NCBI GenBank assembly: GCA_019245115.1
Contig: JAFARZ010000183.1
Coordinates: 1 to 56,430 of the forward strand
Direction: 5' to 3'
From: Streptosporangiaceae bacterium
Lineage (GTDB): Bacteria; Actinomycetota; Actinomycetes; Streptosporangiales; Streptosporangiaceae
DNA length: 56,430 bases
The translations under genes and the position numbers were made by a program. The notes below the pieces were generated by a model. That model had not been told where the DNA came from, made no database searches, and saw nothing but the letters and a program-made list of their open reading frames with translations. This document shows positions 9,901-19,600 of this stretch, piece after piece (position 1 is the first letter of the stretch; each line of letters opens with the position of its first letter).

Positions 9901-10304
9901 ACAGGCGAGTATTGGCAGGCTTGGCTGGATTTCGCAGGCGTTCGGTCACTTTGTTTCTGTGTTGTTCGAGTTGTGGCCGATAACAAGCCGAGGCCCTGCG
10001 TGTCCAGGAACAGCCGGCACACGGCGGCCAGCCGCAGCGACTCCCAGTCGAGCCGGGTATCGCGATGCGGCGGCCACCAGCCCCGCGCAACACAGGCTTC
10101 GATGAACCCGCGAGCGTAACCCAGCAGCGGATCCACGGCCACCCGGCCGCCCAGGACCTCTCGCACCTCGGCGGCATGCTGGTCAACGGCCGCTCGCCAG
10201 CTGCCGTTGTCGGCGGTCCGCGCCAGGCTGACCTGCCCCACCTCACCGGCCAGCCAGACCGACATGTGACTCAAATCGGGCAAGCTGCGCAAATCGCCAA
10301 ACAT
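9897..10304 (-). CDS. DUF6401-like small protein
   Basis: 135-aa cytoplasmic protein. The central part (AAVDQHAAEVREVLGG, then GYARGFIEACVARGW and DWESLRLAAVCRLF) resembles the actinomycete DUF6401 family as I remember it, whose function is unknown. The last 25 residues (TTRTTQKQSDRTPAKSS) are unlike the family and may be a run-on into the sigma-gene leader. It sits 18 nt after uppP and overlaps the sigma gene by 4 nt. A small palindrome (CCGGTA-AATC-TACCGG class, 10306-10321) lies immediately before its start codon and could influence translation. Confidence 0.6.
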   Translation of the reverse strand: MFGDLRSLPDLSHMSVWLAGEVGQVSLARTADNGSWRAAVDQHAAEVREVLGGRVAVDPLLGYARGFIEACVARGWWPPHRDTRLDWESLRLAAVCRLFLDTQGLGLLSATTRTTQKQSDRTPAKSSQACQYSPV

Positions 10305-10322
10305 GCCGGTAAATCTACCGGA

Positions 10323-11372
10323 TCACGCCAGGTAGATCGCGCTCCCCAGCCCCATCAGCAGGCAGTAGATGGCGAACGGCGTCAGCGTCCTGTTCGGGTT
10401 GCTCAGGTACCGGACCAGGAACCGGAGGGACAGATACGCTCCGATTCCCGCCAGGATGCTGCCGAACAGGATCTGGCCGCGGACCCCGTCGCCGAGGTGT
10501 CCCATCACGTCAGGGATCTTCAGCACGCCCGCCGCCAGGATCACCGGCGCGGACAGCAGGAAGGAGAACCGTGCGGCGTCCTGCCTGGTCAGCCCCCGGA
10601 ACATGCCGCTGACCATGACGATGCCGTCCCGGCTGATGCCCGGCAGCAGGGCCAGGATCTGCATGGTGCCCAGAACAAAGGCACCGAGGAAGCCCTGCCG
10701 AGCCAGCCGCTCATCCGCCTGGACGGCCAGCGAAGCCTCATGCTGCTTCAGCGCCCGCTGCCCGGCCGAATGCCGGCCGCCGCCGCTCGTGGCCATGCGG
10801 GCGCCGCCGACCGCCACCGCGGCCCGCTGCCGATCCGCGATCGCCGCCTCGTCCGCCGCCAGCTGGGCCGCCTCCGCGCTCGCCAGACTGCGCCGCCGCC
10901 ATTCGCCGGCCAGCAGGATCAGCCCGTTGACGAACAGGAATATCGCGGTCGGTTCCGGCTTGCTGAACTTGGTGCGGAACAGGTGCTCGAGCGCCAGGCC
11001 CGCGATGCCCACCGGGATCGTGGCCAGGATGATCATCCAGGCCAGCTGCTGTTCCGTCGTCTGCGGCTGCAATCGGTACGTCCCCGGCTCGGGGGCGATG
11101 ACGTGCTTGATCGAGGCGAAGAAACCCCTGATGATCCGCGCCCAGTCCCGCCAGAAGAAGGCGATCATCGCGACCGCCGTCGCCACGTGCATGCCCACGA
11201 TGAACGCCAGGTACGGCGACTCGGGCTTGGGCACGTTCAGATCCTGCGCCCACGATCCGCCCGCCAGCGCCGGGATGAGCACGGCGTGCCCGAGGCTGGA
11301 CACCGGAAACAGTTCGGTAATTCCCTGGAGAAGGCCGACGAACCCGGCCTCTCCGAACGTCAGATGCGACAT
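10323..11372 (-). CDS. uppP: Undecaprenyl-diphosphatase UppP (BacA family)
   Basis: 349-aa integral membrane enzyme that dephosphorylates undecaprenyl diphosphate to regenerate the lipid carrier for cell-wall synthesis; it is linked to bacitracin resistance. Both active-site regions are present: LQGITELFPVSSLGH at residues ~14-28 and LLPGISRDG near 242-250. About 8 TM helices are visible. It is longer than the usual ~275 aa because of a hydrophilic insertion (~residues 158-222, Ala/Arg-rich) between the two halves, a feature of some actinomycete homologues. It is probably the first gene of the minus-strand run leading into the sigma operon. Confidence 0.93.
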   Translation of the reverse strand: MSHLTFGEAGFVGLLQGITELFPVSSLGHAVLIPALAGGSWAQDLNVPKPESPYLAFIVGMHVATAVAMIAFFWRDWARIIRGFFASIKHVIAPEPGTYRLQPQTTEQQLAWMIILATIPVGIAGLALEHLFRTKFSKPEPTAIFLFVNGLILLAGEWRRRSLASAEAAQLAADEAAIADRQRAAVAVGGARMATSGGGRHSAGQRALKQHEASLAVQADERLARQGFLGAFVLGTMQILALLPGISRDGIVMVSGMFRGLTRQDAARFSFLLSAPVILAAGVLKIPDVMGHLGDGVRGQILFGSILAGIGAYLSLRFLVRYLSNPNRTLTPFAIYCLLMGLGSAIYLA

Positions 11373-11474
11373 GCCCGCCCTTCACGCTATCGTCGGCCGC
11401 AGCCATCGTAGCGGACCGAAGTCTCTACACGTTAGTAGAACTTGAAGGGGATCGCTTTGATTCACTTCTTCCCT

Positions 11475-11534
11475 GCTGAATTTGCCTGGGCCTACGGCCG
11501 CTCTGCTGAATTTGCCTGGGCCTACGGCCGCGGC
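11475..11534. repeat. Two tandem copies of the 30-bp repeat at the 3' end of sdhB
   Basis: Units start at 11475 and 11505, each beginning GCTGAATTTGCCTGGGCC and differing from the 8994 array at a few positions. The second unit runs into sdhB: the last codons and the TAG stop of SdhB (11522-11524) are made of repeat sequence. Confidence 0.85.
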
Positions 11535-12304
11535 GGAATCTTTGGCGTGTCCGTGGGCTTGCGGCGGGTGATCTTGGAGCCGAGCCAGACCACCGGGTCG
11601 TACTTGCGGCCGGCGACCCGTTCCTTCATCGGGATCAGCGCGTTGTCGGTGATCTTGATGTGCTCCGGGCACACCTCGGTGCAGCACTTGGTGATGTTGC
11701 AGTAGCCGAGGCCGAAGTCGTCCTGGGCGATCTCCCGCCGGTCGGCGGTGTCGCACGGGTGCATCTCGAGCTCGGCGACGCGCATCAGGAACCGCGGGCC
11801 GGCGAACGCGCGCTCGTTCTCCTGGTGGTCACGGATGACGTGACAGGTGTTCTGGCACAGGTAGCACTCGATGCACTTACGGAACTCCTGCGACCGGTTC
11901 ACGTCGACCTGCTGCATCCGGAACTCGCCCAGGCCGACCGAGGGATCGGGGGTGAACGACGGGATCTCCCTGGCCTTGGCGTAGTTGAACGACACGTCGG
12001 TGACCAGGTCCCGGATCACCGGGAACGTCCGCATCGGCGTGATCGTCAGCACCTCGTCCGGCGCGAAGACCGACATCCGGGTCATGCACGCCAGCCGCGG
12101 CCGGCCGTTGATCTCCATCGAGCATGACCCGCACTTGCCGGCCTTGCAGTTCCACCGGATGGCCAGGTCGCTGGCCTGGGTGGCCTGCAGCCGGTGCAGC
12201 ACGTCGAGGACGACCTCACCGTCGTTGACCTCAACCTGGTAGTCGGCGAGTGTGCCCTCTCCCGCGTCTCCGCGCCATACCCGCAGCGCAGCCTTGTACG
12301 CCAT
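11522..12304 (-). CDS. sdhB: Succinate dehydrogenase iron-sulfur subunit
   Basis: 260-aa subunit carrying electrons from FAD to the membrane anchor. The N-terminal [2Fe-2S] domain has NCKAGKCGSCSMEINGR, and the C-terminal domain has the two cluster motifs CIECYLCQNTCHVI and CNITKCCTEVCPEH. It resembles the Rv0247c (Sdh1) type. The frame extends upstream to 12466, but ATG 12304 (MAYKAALRVWRG) overlaps the sdhA stop by 1 nt and matches the family start. Its last residues and stop codon are contributed by a 30-bp repeat, so the C-terminus may be altered. Confidence 0.95.
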   Translation of the reverse strand: MAYKAALRVWRGDAGEGTLADYQVEVNDGEVVLDVLHRLQATQASDLAIRWNCKAGKCGSCSMEINGRPRLACMTRMSVFAPDEVLTITPMRTFPVIRDLVTDVSFNYAKAREIPSFTPDPSVGLGEFRMQQVDVNRSQEFRKCIECYLCQNTCHVIRDHQENERAFAGPRFLMRVAELEMHPCDTADRREIAQDDFGLGYCNITKCCTEVCPEHIKITDNALIPMKERVAGRKYDPVVWLGSKITRRKPTDTPKIPPRP

Positions 12305-14187
12305 CAGTGGTTCTCCAGCCCAGCTAGCTCGTCGTCGGTCATGTACTTCTTCAGCTCGGCGAGTTCGAACAGGCCCAGCAGGTCCGGCCGGATCACCGGC
12401 ATCGGCTGCCGCCGCAGCACCACCCGGTCGCCGTCCAGCGTGCACACCAGGTTCACTTTCCGCCATTCCGGCGACATCCCCGGGTAGTCATCTCTGGTGT
12501 GGCCACCGCGTGATTCCTGCCGTTCCAGCGCGGCCTGGGCCACGCACTCGGCCACCTGGAGCATGTTGCGCAGATCCAGGGACAGGTGCCAGCCCGGATT
12601 GTAGGCCCGGCCGCCAGCGGCGGAGACCTGGGCTGCCCGTGCCCGCAGCTTGTCCAGTTCGATAAGCGCGTTCTTCAGCTCCGACTCCCGGCGGATGAGC
12701 CCCACCAGGTCGAACATCATCTGCTGCAGCTCGCCCTGGATCGTGTACGGGTTCTCGCCGTCAGCCCGTTCCAGCGGCTCCAGCGCCGTCGCCGTCGCGG
12801 CTGCCACGGCCGCGTCGGACACGGTGGGGCGCACCGGCAGTCCGGACACATAGTCGGCCGCGCCGAGGCCCGCCCGGCGGCCGAACACCAGCAGATCGGA
12901 CAGCGAGTTGCCGCCGAGCCGGTTTGATCCGTGCATGCCGCCGGAGACCTCGCCGGCCGCGAATAGCCCGGGCACCGAGGCCGCCCCGGTGTCCGGGTCT
13001 ACCTCGACGCCCCCCATCACGTAATGGCAGGTCGGCCCGATCTCCATCGGCTCCCGGGTGATGTCGACGTCGGCCAGCTCCTTGAACTGGTGGTACATGG
13101 ACGGCAGCCGCGCCAGGATGTACTCGGCCGGCCGCCGGGACGCGATGTCGAGGAAGACGCCGCCGTGCTCGGAGCCGCGACCCGCCTTGACTTCGGAGTT
13201 GATGGAGCGGGCCACCTCGTCACGAGGAAGCAGTTCAGGTGGCCGCCGGTTATGGTCGGGATCGGTGTACCACCGATCCGCCTCCTCCTCCGTCTCCGCG
13301 TACTGGGCGCGGAACACATCCGGCACGTAGTCGAACATGAACCGCTTGCCCTCGGAGTTGCGCAGGACGCCGCCGTCACCGCGCACCGACTCGGTGACCA
13401 GGATGCCGCGCACCGACGGCGGCCACACCATTCCGGTGGGGTGCAGCTGCACGAACTCCATGTTCATCAGCGTCGCCCCGGCCCGCAGCGCCAGGGCGTG
13501 CCCGTCGCCGGTGTACTCCCACGAGTTCGACGTGACCTTGTACGTCTTACCGATGCCGCCGGTCGCCAGGACGACCGCGGGCGTCTCGAACAGGACGAAC
13601 CGCCCGGTGTCGCGGATGTATCCGAAGGCTCCGGCGATGCGCTCGCCGTCCTTGATCAATTCGGTGATCGTGGTCTCCGCGAAGACCTTGATCATCGCCT
13701 CGGGGTCGCCGTGCTCCACGGCGTCCTCCTGCTGGAGCGCCACGACCTTCTGCTGGAGCGTACGGATCATCTCCAGGCCGGTGCGGTCACCCACGTGGGC
13801 CAGCCGAGGGTACTCGTGGCCGCCGAAGTTCCGCTGGGAAATCTTCCCTTCGGGAGTCCGGTCGAACAGCGCGCCCCATGCCTCCAGCTCCCAGACCCGC
13901 TCCGGCGCCTCCTTGGCGTGCAGTTCGGCCATCCGCGGGTTGTTCAGGAACTTGCCGCCGCGCATCGTGTCGCGGAAGTGCACCTGCCAGTTGTCGTTCG
14001 GATTGACGTTGCCCATGGCCGCGGCGCAGCCGCCCTCGGCCATCACGGTGTGCGCCTTGCCGAACAGCGACTTGGAGATGATCGCGGTCCGCTTGCCGCG
14101 CAGCCGCGCCTCGATAGCCGCTCTCAGGCCGGATCCGCCCGCGCCGATGACTACCACGTCGTAGGAGAGGCGCTCTATGTCCGTCAT
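12304..14187 (-). CDS. sdhA: Succinate dehydrogenase flavoprotein subunit
   Basis: 627-aa FAD-containing catalytic subunit oxidising succinate to fumarate in the TCA cycle and respiratory chain. The N-terminal dinucleotide-binding motif is VVIGAGGSGLRAA. The FAD-attachment region has SKSLFGKAHTVMAEGG (His covalent-flavin site). The substrate-binding part has HPTGMVW and the active-site Arg region TESVRGDGGVLRN. Near the C-terminus is HTRDDYPG. Start ATG 14187 is preferred; an in-frame GTG at 14193 is also possible, with AGGAA upstream of both. It is the middle gene of sdhCAB. Confidence 0.96.
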   Translation of the reverse strand: MTDIERLSYDVVVIGAGGSGLRAAIEARLRGKRTAIISKSLFGKAHTVMAEGGCAAAMGNVNPNDNWQVHFRDTMRGGKFLNNPRMAELHAKEAPERVWELEAWGALFDRTPEGKISQRNFGGHEYPRLAHVGDRTGLEMIRTLQQKVVALQQEDAVEHGDPEAMIKVFAETTITELIKDGERIAGAFGYIRDTGRFVLFETPAVVLATGGIGKTYKVTSNSWEYTGDGHALALRAGATLMNMEFVQLHPTGMVWPPSVRGILVTESVRGDGGVLRNSEGKRFMFDYVPDVFRAQYAETEEEADRWYTDPDHNRRPPELLPRDEVARSINSEVKAGRGSEHGGVFLDIASRRPAEYILARLPSMYHQFKELADVDITREPMEIGPTCHYVMGGVEVDPDTGAASVPGLFAAGEVSGGMHGSNRLGGNSLSDLLVFGRRAGLGAADYVSGLPVRPTVSDAAVAAATATALEPLERADGENPYTIQGELQQMMFDLVGLIRRESELKNALIELDKLRARAAQVSAAGGRAYNPGWHLSLDLRNMLQVAECVAQAALERQESRGGHTRDDYPGMSPEWRKVNLVCTLDGDRVVLRRQPMPVIRPDLLGLFELAELKKYMTDDELAGLENH

Positions 14188-14201
14188 AACCACAGCCGTT
14201 C

Positions 14202-15026
14202 CTAGTTAAAGATCCTTGGGTCTGAGAAGGCGCCGCTGGCCACGAGCATGATGTACAAATCGGTGAGCATCAGTGTGCCGAGCGTGATCCAGGCGAACCG
14301 CATGTGACGTGCGTTCAGCCAGGAGACCTTCGTCCAGAACCAGTAGCGCAGCGGGTGGGAGGAGAAGCTCTTCAGCCGCCCGCCGGTGATGTGCCGGCAG
14401 GAGTGGCAGCCGAGCGTGTAGCACCACAGCAGGATGACGTTCGCCAGCATGATCAGCGAGCCGATGCCGAAGCCGAATGTCCCGTTCGTGCCCCGGAACG
14501 CCTGTGCCGCGTCCCAGGTGTTGAGCAGCGAGATCAGCACCACCATCCAGAAGAAGTAGCGGTGCAGGTTCTGGACGATCAGCGGGAACCGGGTCTCACC
14601 GGTGTACTTAGCGTGCGGCTCGCGGACCGCGCACGCGGTCGGCGCCTGCCAGAACGCCTTGTAGTAGGCGCCCCGGTAGTAGTAGCAGGACACCCGGAAG
14701 CCGAGGACGAACACCAGCGACACGAAGGCATAGGGGATGATCGGCGGCACCGCCGGCATCCACTGCCCCAGCGTCGAGGACCCGGGCACACACTCGCCGC
14801 TGATGCAGGGCGAGTAGAACGGGGTCAGGTAGTGGTACTTGGGCACGAAGTACCAGTGGCCGGTGAACACGCGCACGGTCGCGTAAACCAGCCAGATGGT
14901 GAGCAGTGTCACGATGATCCGCGGCTGCTTCCACCATGGGTCGGTACGGAGCGTGCGTTCGGTGATCTGCGCCCGGGACCTGTCCTGCGACTCCCACGGG
15001 GCGGGGGCATGCGGTGCCTGTGTCAT
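14202..15026 (-). CDS. sdhC: Succinate dehydrogenase membrane anchor subunit (Rv0249c type)
   Basis: 274-aa membrane protein with five hydrophobic segments (near residues 33-50, 85-105, 150-170, 183-203 and 245-265). It is the fused anchor subunit found with Rv0247c/Rv0248c-type Sdh1 complexes, probably binding haem and menaquinone. Candidate haem-ligand histidines occur in VQNLHRYFFW and GCHSCRHITGG. It is first in the operon, 14 nt before sdhA. Assignment rests on topology and gene order; the sequence itself is divergent from classical SdhC/SdhD. Confidence 0.85.
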   Translation of the reverse strand: MTQAPHAPAPWESQDRSRAQITERTLRTDPWWKQPRIIVTLLTIWLVYATVRVFTGHWYFVPKYHYLTPFYSPCISGECVPGSSTLGQWMPAVPPIIPYAFVSLVFVLGFRVSCYYYRGAYYKAFWQAPTACAVREPHAKYTGETRFPLIVQNLHRYFFWMVVLISLLNTWDAAQAFRGTNGTFGFGIGSLIMLANVILLWCYTLGCHSCRHITGGRLKSFSSHPLRYWFWTKVSWLNARHMRFAWITLGTLMLTDLYIMLVASGAFSDPRIFN

Positions 15027-15355
15027 TCCTTCAGCGTCCTCGCTGCAATCGAACGTAGCTTATGCGACGCGCCGGATAGCGAGTCCCCATCTTGCTTCCG
15101 CGTGTCCGCTGAGAGAGAACTTATTCCCTCTGGGGACACTACGCAGTGACACAGGCCTCATCATCGATGTGACCCTTGCTACACTACGGCGGCCCCGTCG
15201 ACCCCGACCCGCCCCTTCCCCCTCCCAACGCGGATGAATGTGACAGCGACCCGGTTGTAACCGGTTGAATGCCACATTCATCCGTCCCGTCAGCCCGCGG
15301 GCGGACCTGCAGGCACCGGAGACCCTAGGGTGCCAGGCGTTTATCCTGGTTGATT
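15027..15355. other. Divergent intergenic region between sdhC and the DUF4032 gene
   Basis: No gene is supported. It holds a hairpin with arms GTGTCC (15102-15107) and GGACAC (15134-15139) plus inner GAGAG/CTCT pairing about 75 nt upstream of sdhC, and a larger palindrome at 15231-15284. TATCCT at 15342-15347 is a possible -10 box 8 nt before the DUF4032 GTG start. Confidence 0.5.
15231..15284. repeat. Large palindrome with nested core
   Basis: Outer arms CGGATGAATGTG (15231-15242) and its exact reverse complement (15273-15284) flank an inner CCGGTT-GT-AACCGG palindrome (15251-15264). It has the same nested architecture as other intergenic palindromes in this window, but its sequence is unrelated. 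Confidence 0.75.
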
Positions 15356-16585
15356 GTGCGTTTCGTGTTCGCTCCTCCCGCCGAGGACGCGGCCGGCCTG
15401 CTGACGCTTCCGTGGGCCGAGCCGCTGGCGGAGTGGCACGACGAACGCCTGGTGGAGATCCGCCAGCGCGGCATCTCCCGCCACGTGGTCCGCTTCGTTT
15501 CCGACGACGGTTCGGTCTACGCGCTCAAGGAGATCAACGAGCGCCTGGCCCGCCGCGAGTATCGCCTGCTCAGAGCCCTGGCCGAGAACAAGATCCCGGC
15601 CGTGGAGGTGGTCGGTATCTGTGTTGACCGCGGCGGGGCCGCCGCCCAGGCGCACCGCGGGGCCGACACGGATGCCATCCTGGTGACGCGGTTCCTCAGC
15701 TTCGCCACCAGCTACCGGGCCGTGTTCTCCAGCCCGCGCGGCGCGCAACCCACCGATGTCCTGCTCGACGCGCTGGTCGAACTCCTGGTCCGGCTGCACC
15801 TGACCGGCTTCTTCTGGGGCGACTGCAGCCTGTCCAACACGCTGTTCCGCTACGACGCGGGCCTGCTGGAGGCCTACCTGGTCGACGCCGAGACCAGTGA
15901 ACTGCACCCCAGCCTGACCGATGGCCAGCGCGAGTACGACCTGGACCTGGCCGTCGAGCGGGTGTTCGGCGAACTGCTCGACCTCCAGGCCGGTGACCTG
16001 CTCCCGGTCGATGTTGACCCGCTGGAGATCGCCGAGGAGCTCCGCCGCCGCTACGACGGCCTGTGGCATGAGCTGACCCGCGACGAGATCCTCCGCACCG
16101 ATGAACAGCGGTACCGCATCGCCGAGCGGCTGCGCCGCCTCAACCAGCTCGGCTTCGACGCCGAGGAACTTGAACTGATCAGCACCCCCGAAGGCAATCG
16201 CTTGCACATCACCACCCGCGTCGCCGAGTCGGGCGAGCACAGCCGGCGGCTGTTCCTGCGCACCGGCATCGATGCGGGCGAGAACCAGGCCCGCCGGCTG
16301 CTCAACGACATCGCCAGCTACCGCGCTTACCTGGAGCAGAAGCAGGGCCACCCGGTCTCCGAGGTGGTGGCGGCCAACGGCTGGCTCGAGGAGGTGTACG
16401 ACCCGGTCATCGCCGCGATCCCGGCCAGCCTGCGGGGCCGCCTGGCCCCGGCCGAGATCTTCCACGAGATCCTCGAACACCGCTGGTACGCCTCCGAGGC
16501 GGCCGGCCGCGACATAGGCACTACCGCGGCCGCCCGCTCCTACTTCGAACGGGTTCTTCCCGAAGTGCCTGAACCCCAGATTTAA
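15356..16585 (+). CDS. DUF4032 domain protein with kinase-like fold
   Basis: 409-aa cytoplasmic protein of the DUF4032 family, preceded by a lipopolysaccharide-kinase-like fold. Likely ATP-binding features are YALKEINERLARREYRLL (residues ~52-70) and the catalytic-loop-like FFWGDCSLSNTLF with the following LVDAETSE (Asp pair). The substrate is unknown. The C-terminal DUF4032 part (from ~residue 225) ends around FHEILEHRWYASEAAGRDIG. GTG 15356 is chosen because the family begins RFVFAPPAEDAAG-like and a -10-like TATCCT lies 8 nt upstream; an in-frame TTG at 15350 is the alternative. Confidence 0.85.
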   Translation: MRFVFAPPAEDAAGLLTLPWAEPLAEWHDERLVEIRQRGISRHVVRFVSDDGSVYALKEINERLARREYRLLRALAENKIPAVEVVGICVDRGGAAAQAHRGADTDAILVTRFLSFATSYRAVFSSPRGAQPTDVLLDALVELLVRLHLTGFFWGDCSLSNTLFRYDAGLLEAYLVDAETSELHPSLTDGQREYDLDLAVERVFGELLDLQAGDLLPVDVDPLEIAEELRRRYDGLWHELTRDEILRTDEQRYRIAERLRRLNQLGFDAEELELISTPEGNRLHITTRVAESGEHSRRLFLRTGIDAGENQARRLLNDIASYRAYLEQKQGHPVSEVVAANGWLEEVYDPVIAAIPASLRGRLAPAEIFHEILEHRWYASEAAGRDIGTTAAARSYFERVLPEVPEPQI

Positions 16586-16619
16586 AGGGAACGGCGGTGG
16601 CTCGACCTCCCCGGCTCCG

Positions 16620-19600
16620 TCACCCGCTCGCGGTGGCGGCGGCCCCGGTACCGGTCGCGTTGACCGCGGCCACGCTGAACGTGTGCGTCTGCGCGCTGGT
16701 CAGCCCGCCGATCGTGACGAAGATCGTGTTCGTGCCCGTCGCGCCCCACAGCACGTGGTGGCCGGTGAACGTCGTGGCCGGGATCCCGGATCCGCTGACC
16801 GTGTAGCCGATGACGGGCGTGCCGCCCGCCGACGCCGGGGCGGTGATGTGCACGCTCACAGTCCCATTACCTGGCTCGATTTTTACCGCTGCGGGAGCGC
16901 TGGGCACGGCGCCGGCCGAGCTGGCCACCGTCACGGGGGCGCTGGGCAGCGAAGGCGCGCTGGCGCCCGCCCGGTTGATGGCCCGCACCGCGAACGTGTA
17001 CGCGGTGCCGTTGGTCAGCCCTGGCACGACGGCGTAGGGGGCGGTGGCCGGGACCGTGACCGAAGCCCCGCCGGGCGACGCGGTGACCGTGTACCCGGTG
17101 ACCGGAGCGCCGTTGGCCACGAACGACGGGTTCCACGCCACGTATCCCTTACCGGCCGCGGCGAACGCCGCGACCTGGTCCGGCGCTTCGGGGACCGAGG
17201 CGAGCCGGCCGGTGTCCTCGCTGGCCAGGGAGCGGTAGGGCCACTGGAGGCCGGCGTTGCCGAGAATACTGGCCGGGGCCTGGGACAGAGCGCTGATGAT
17301 GTGGTTCCCGGAGACGGTCACGTTGCTCGCCGAGCTGTCCTGGTCGCCTTGCTGCCAGTAGTTGTTCTCGATCACCAGCGGGTCGTCGCCGGTCGCGCCG
17401 GGCGTGTAGTCGGTGTGCCGGGAGCCCCAGTCGTTCTCGTCGCCGAACTCGACGTTGCCGTTGACGGTGATGAACGTGGCGCCGTTGTCGGTGTAGATGG
17501 CGTGCCCGTGGTCCAGCGCGCTGAGGATGACGTTGCCGGTGATCTGCTCCCCGTCGGCCAGGGATGTCCCGGTGATGCCCTGGGTGTAGATGGCGCCGCC
17601 GTCGGCCAGTTCCTGCATCGGGTTCTCGATCAGGTTGCCGGAGATGACATTGCCGTTGGAGTAGTTCGGCGTGGCGGGCTGCTTGATCTTGTCCGGCCAG
17701 CCGCCCCAGCCCAGCGAGATCGCGGTGTAGGCGGTGTTGTCGATCTGGTTGTGCGCGATCAGTGTGCGCTCGGCGTAGCCCACGTCGATGGCGACGCCCC
17801 CGTGGTATTCGACGGGCAGTGCGTAGAAGTGGTTGTCGAGGATCTGGTTGCCGGTGGTGTGCTCGGCCGCGGCGGCCGGTTCCGGTTCGTCGACGCCGCC
17901 CACTTCAATGCCGTTTCCGGAAATGTCGGTAAAGATGGACCCTTGCACGACGTCGTTCTGGGAGCCGTCACCGAGCCGTAGCCCCGCCGCGCCGAGATGG
18001 GTGAAGGTGTCGTCGAGCCACCGTACGTTCGTGTCATGGTTGAAATCCACATTGCCGGGCTCCTGCGTCCAGTTTCCGTACGGGCAGGTGCCGCCGGTAA
18101 TGAACTGGCACAGGCCCTGGGTGGCGTAGCCATCCGGGCCGGTGATCGTGTAGTTGGCCTGGATCTCGGAGAATCCCTCCGGTGTGCTGGGCGTCAGCCA
18201 GGTCGCGTAGGAGTACTGGATTCCCTTGAATACCAGGTTTCGGGCGCCCTGGCCGGAGACGAGCGTCTGCAGGACCGGCGCCTCCACGTCGGCGTCGCGC
18301 ATGTCCTGTCCCGGCCGCGGGATGTAGTAGATCGTGTGCCCGGAGCCGTCCAGGTACCACTGGCCTGGCTGGGTCAGCAGTTCGTAGGCGTTGGCCGCGT
18401 ACGCGGGGATCTCGCCGTTGCCGAGGGTCGCCGGGCCGACCAGGTTGACGGTCCGGCCGGACCCGTCGGTGCGCAGCACCCGCTTGGTGGAGTTGTCCCA
18501 GCAGGGTTCGGCCATGGTGATCGTGGTGCCGGAGATCGCGGCGACCGGGCAGCGCGGCTCGGTCCAGGCGCCGAGGCCGCCGGTGTGGAGCGACCAGTAG
18601 CCTTCGCCGCCGGTGTAGACGAACTCGATCTGGCTGGGGTTGCGCCAGGTGTCCATCGTCTCTGCGGAGGCCGTGTAGCCGGTCGATGTGGGCGTCAGTT
18701 TCACCGGGAGGGGGCCGCTGGCCACGTCGGCCCGGACGCCGTTCACGTAGAGCTGCCGGGTCTGTAGTCCGGCGGGAACGGGAGCGGACCATGCGGTCGA
18801 TCCGGGGGCGGGCGGACGCCAGCCGGTGATGCGGTCCGAGCCGCTGAGCACGGGGTGGGCGCCCGGCGCCGCGGTCCACACCACGTCATGGCCGTTGGTG
18901 CCGGAGTCCTGGGCGGTGAAGGACAGCGGCTGGGTGAGCCGGTAGGTGCCCGATTCCAGCTCGACGGTGATGTCGCCGTGCATGTTCTTGTCGAGGGACC
19001 GGACCAGTTGCTGCGCCCGGGCCAGGGTGTCGCCTTGGTGCGGTGATACGTGGATCACGGTACCGGCCGCCGCGCCGGACCGGGTGACCCGGTACATGAT
19101 GACGCCGTGGGCCGGGACGGAGCCGCTGATGGTCCCGGTGGTGTCGCTCGTGGTGCCCTGCCACAGGTCCTTTAGCGAGTAGGACGGCGCCGGCCACAGA
19201 CCGACCTGGGTGGCCGTGGTGCTGATCGTGGCGGCCGTGCCCGTCGAGTTGAACAGGACCACCGCCCGGCTTCCGTCGGCCAGCGGTTTGGTGAGCACCC
19301 ACAGGCCATTGGCGTCCTGCACCGGACGGCCTTGCTGGCCGAGCCGGTCCTGGTCGACGGCGATGACGTTCTTGTTTTCGTAGGTGGCCAGCGTCTGGGC
19401 GCTGGGCGAGCGCAGATCGGTCCCGGCGATCAGCGGGGCGGCCATCTCCGCCCACAGGCTGAACTCGGTCCGCTCCTCGGTCGCGGTCATCCCGCCGTTG
19501 CCGATCTCGAGCATGTCCGGGTCGTTCCAGGCGCCGGGGCGCGCCAGGTCGGCTAGCTGCACGTTCTTGGTGAAGTTGGACAGCATCGAGGCGAAGGTGT

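Noticed and set aside
12305..12466. 54-residue N-terminal extension of SdhB
   Set aside because: It overlaps sdhA coding sequence. MAYKAALRVW at 12304 matches the family start and overlaps the sdhA stop.
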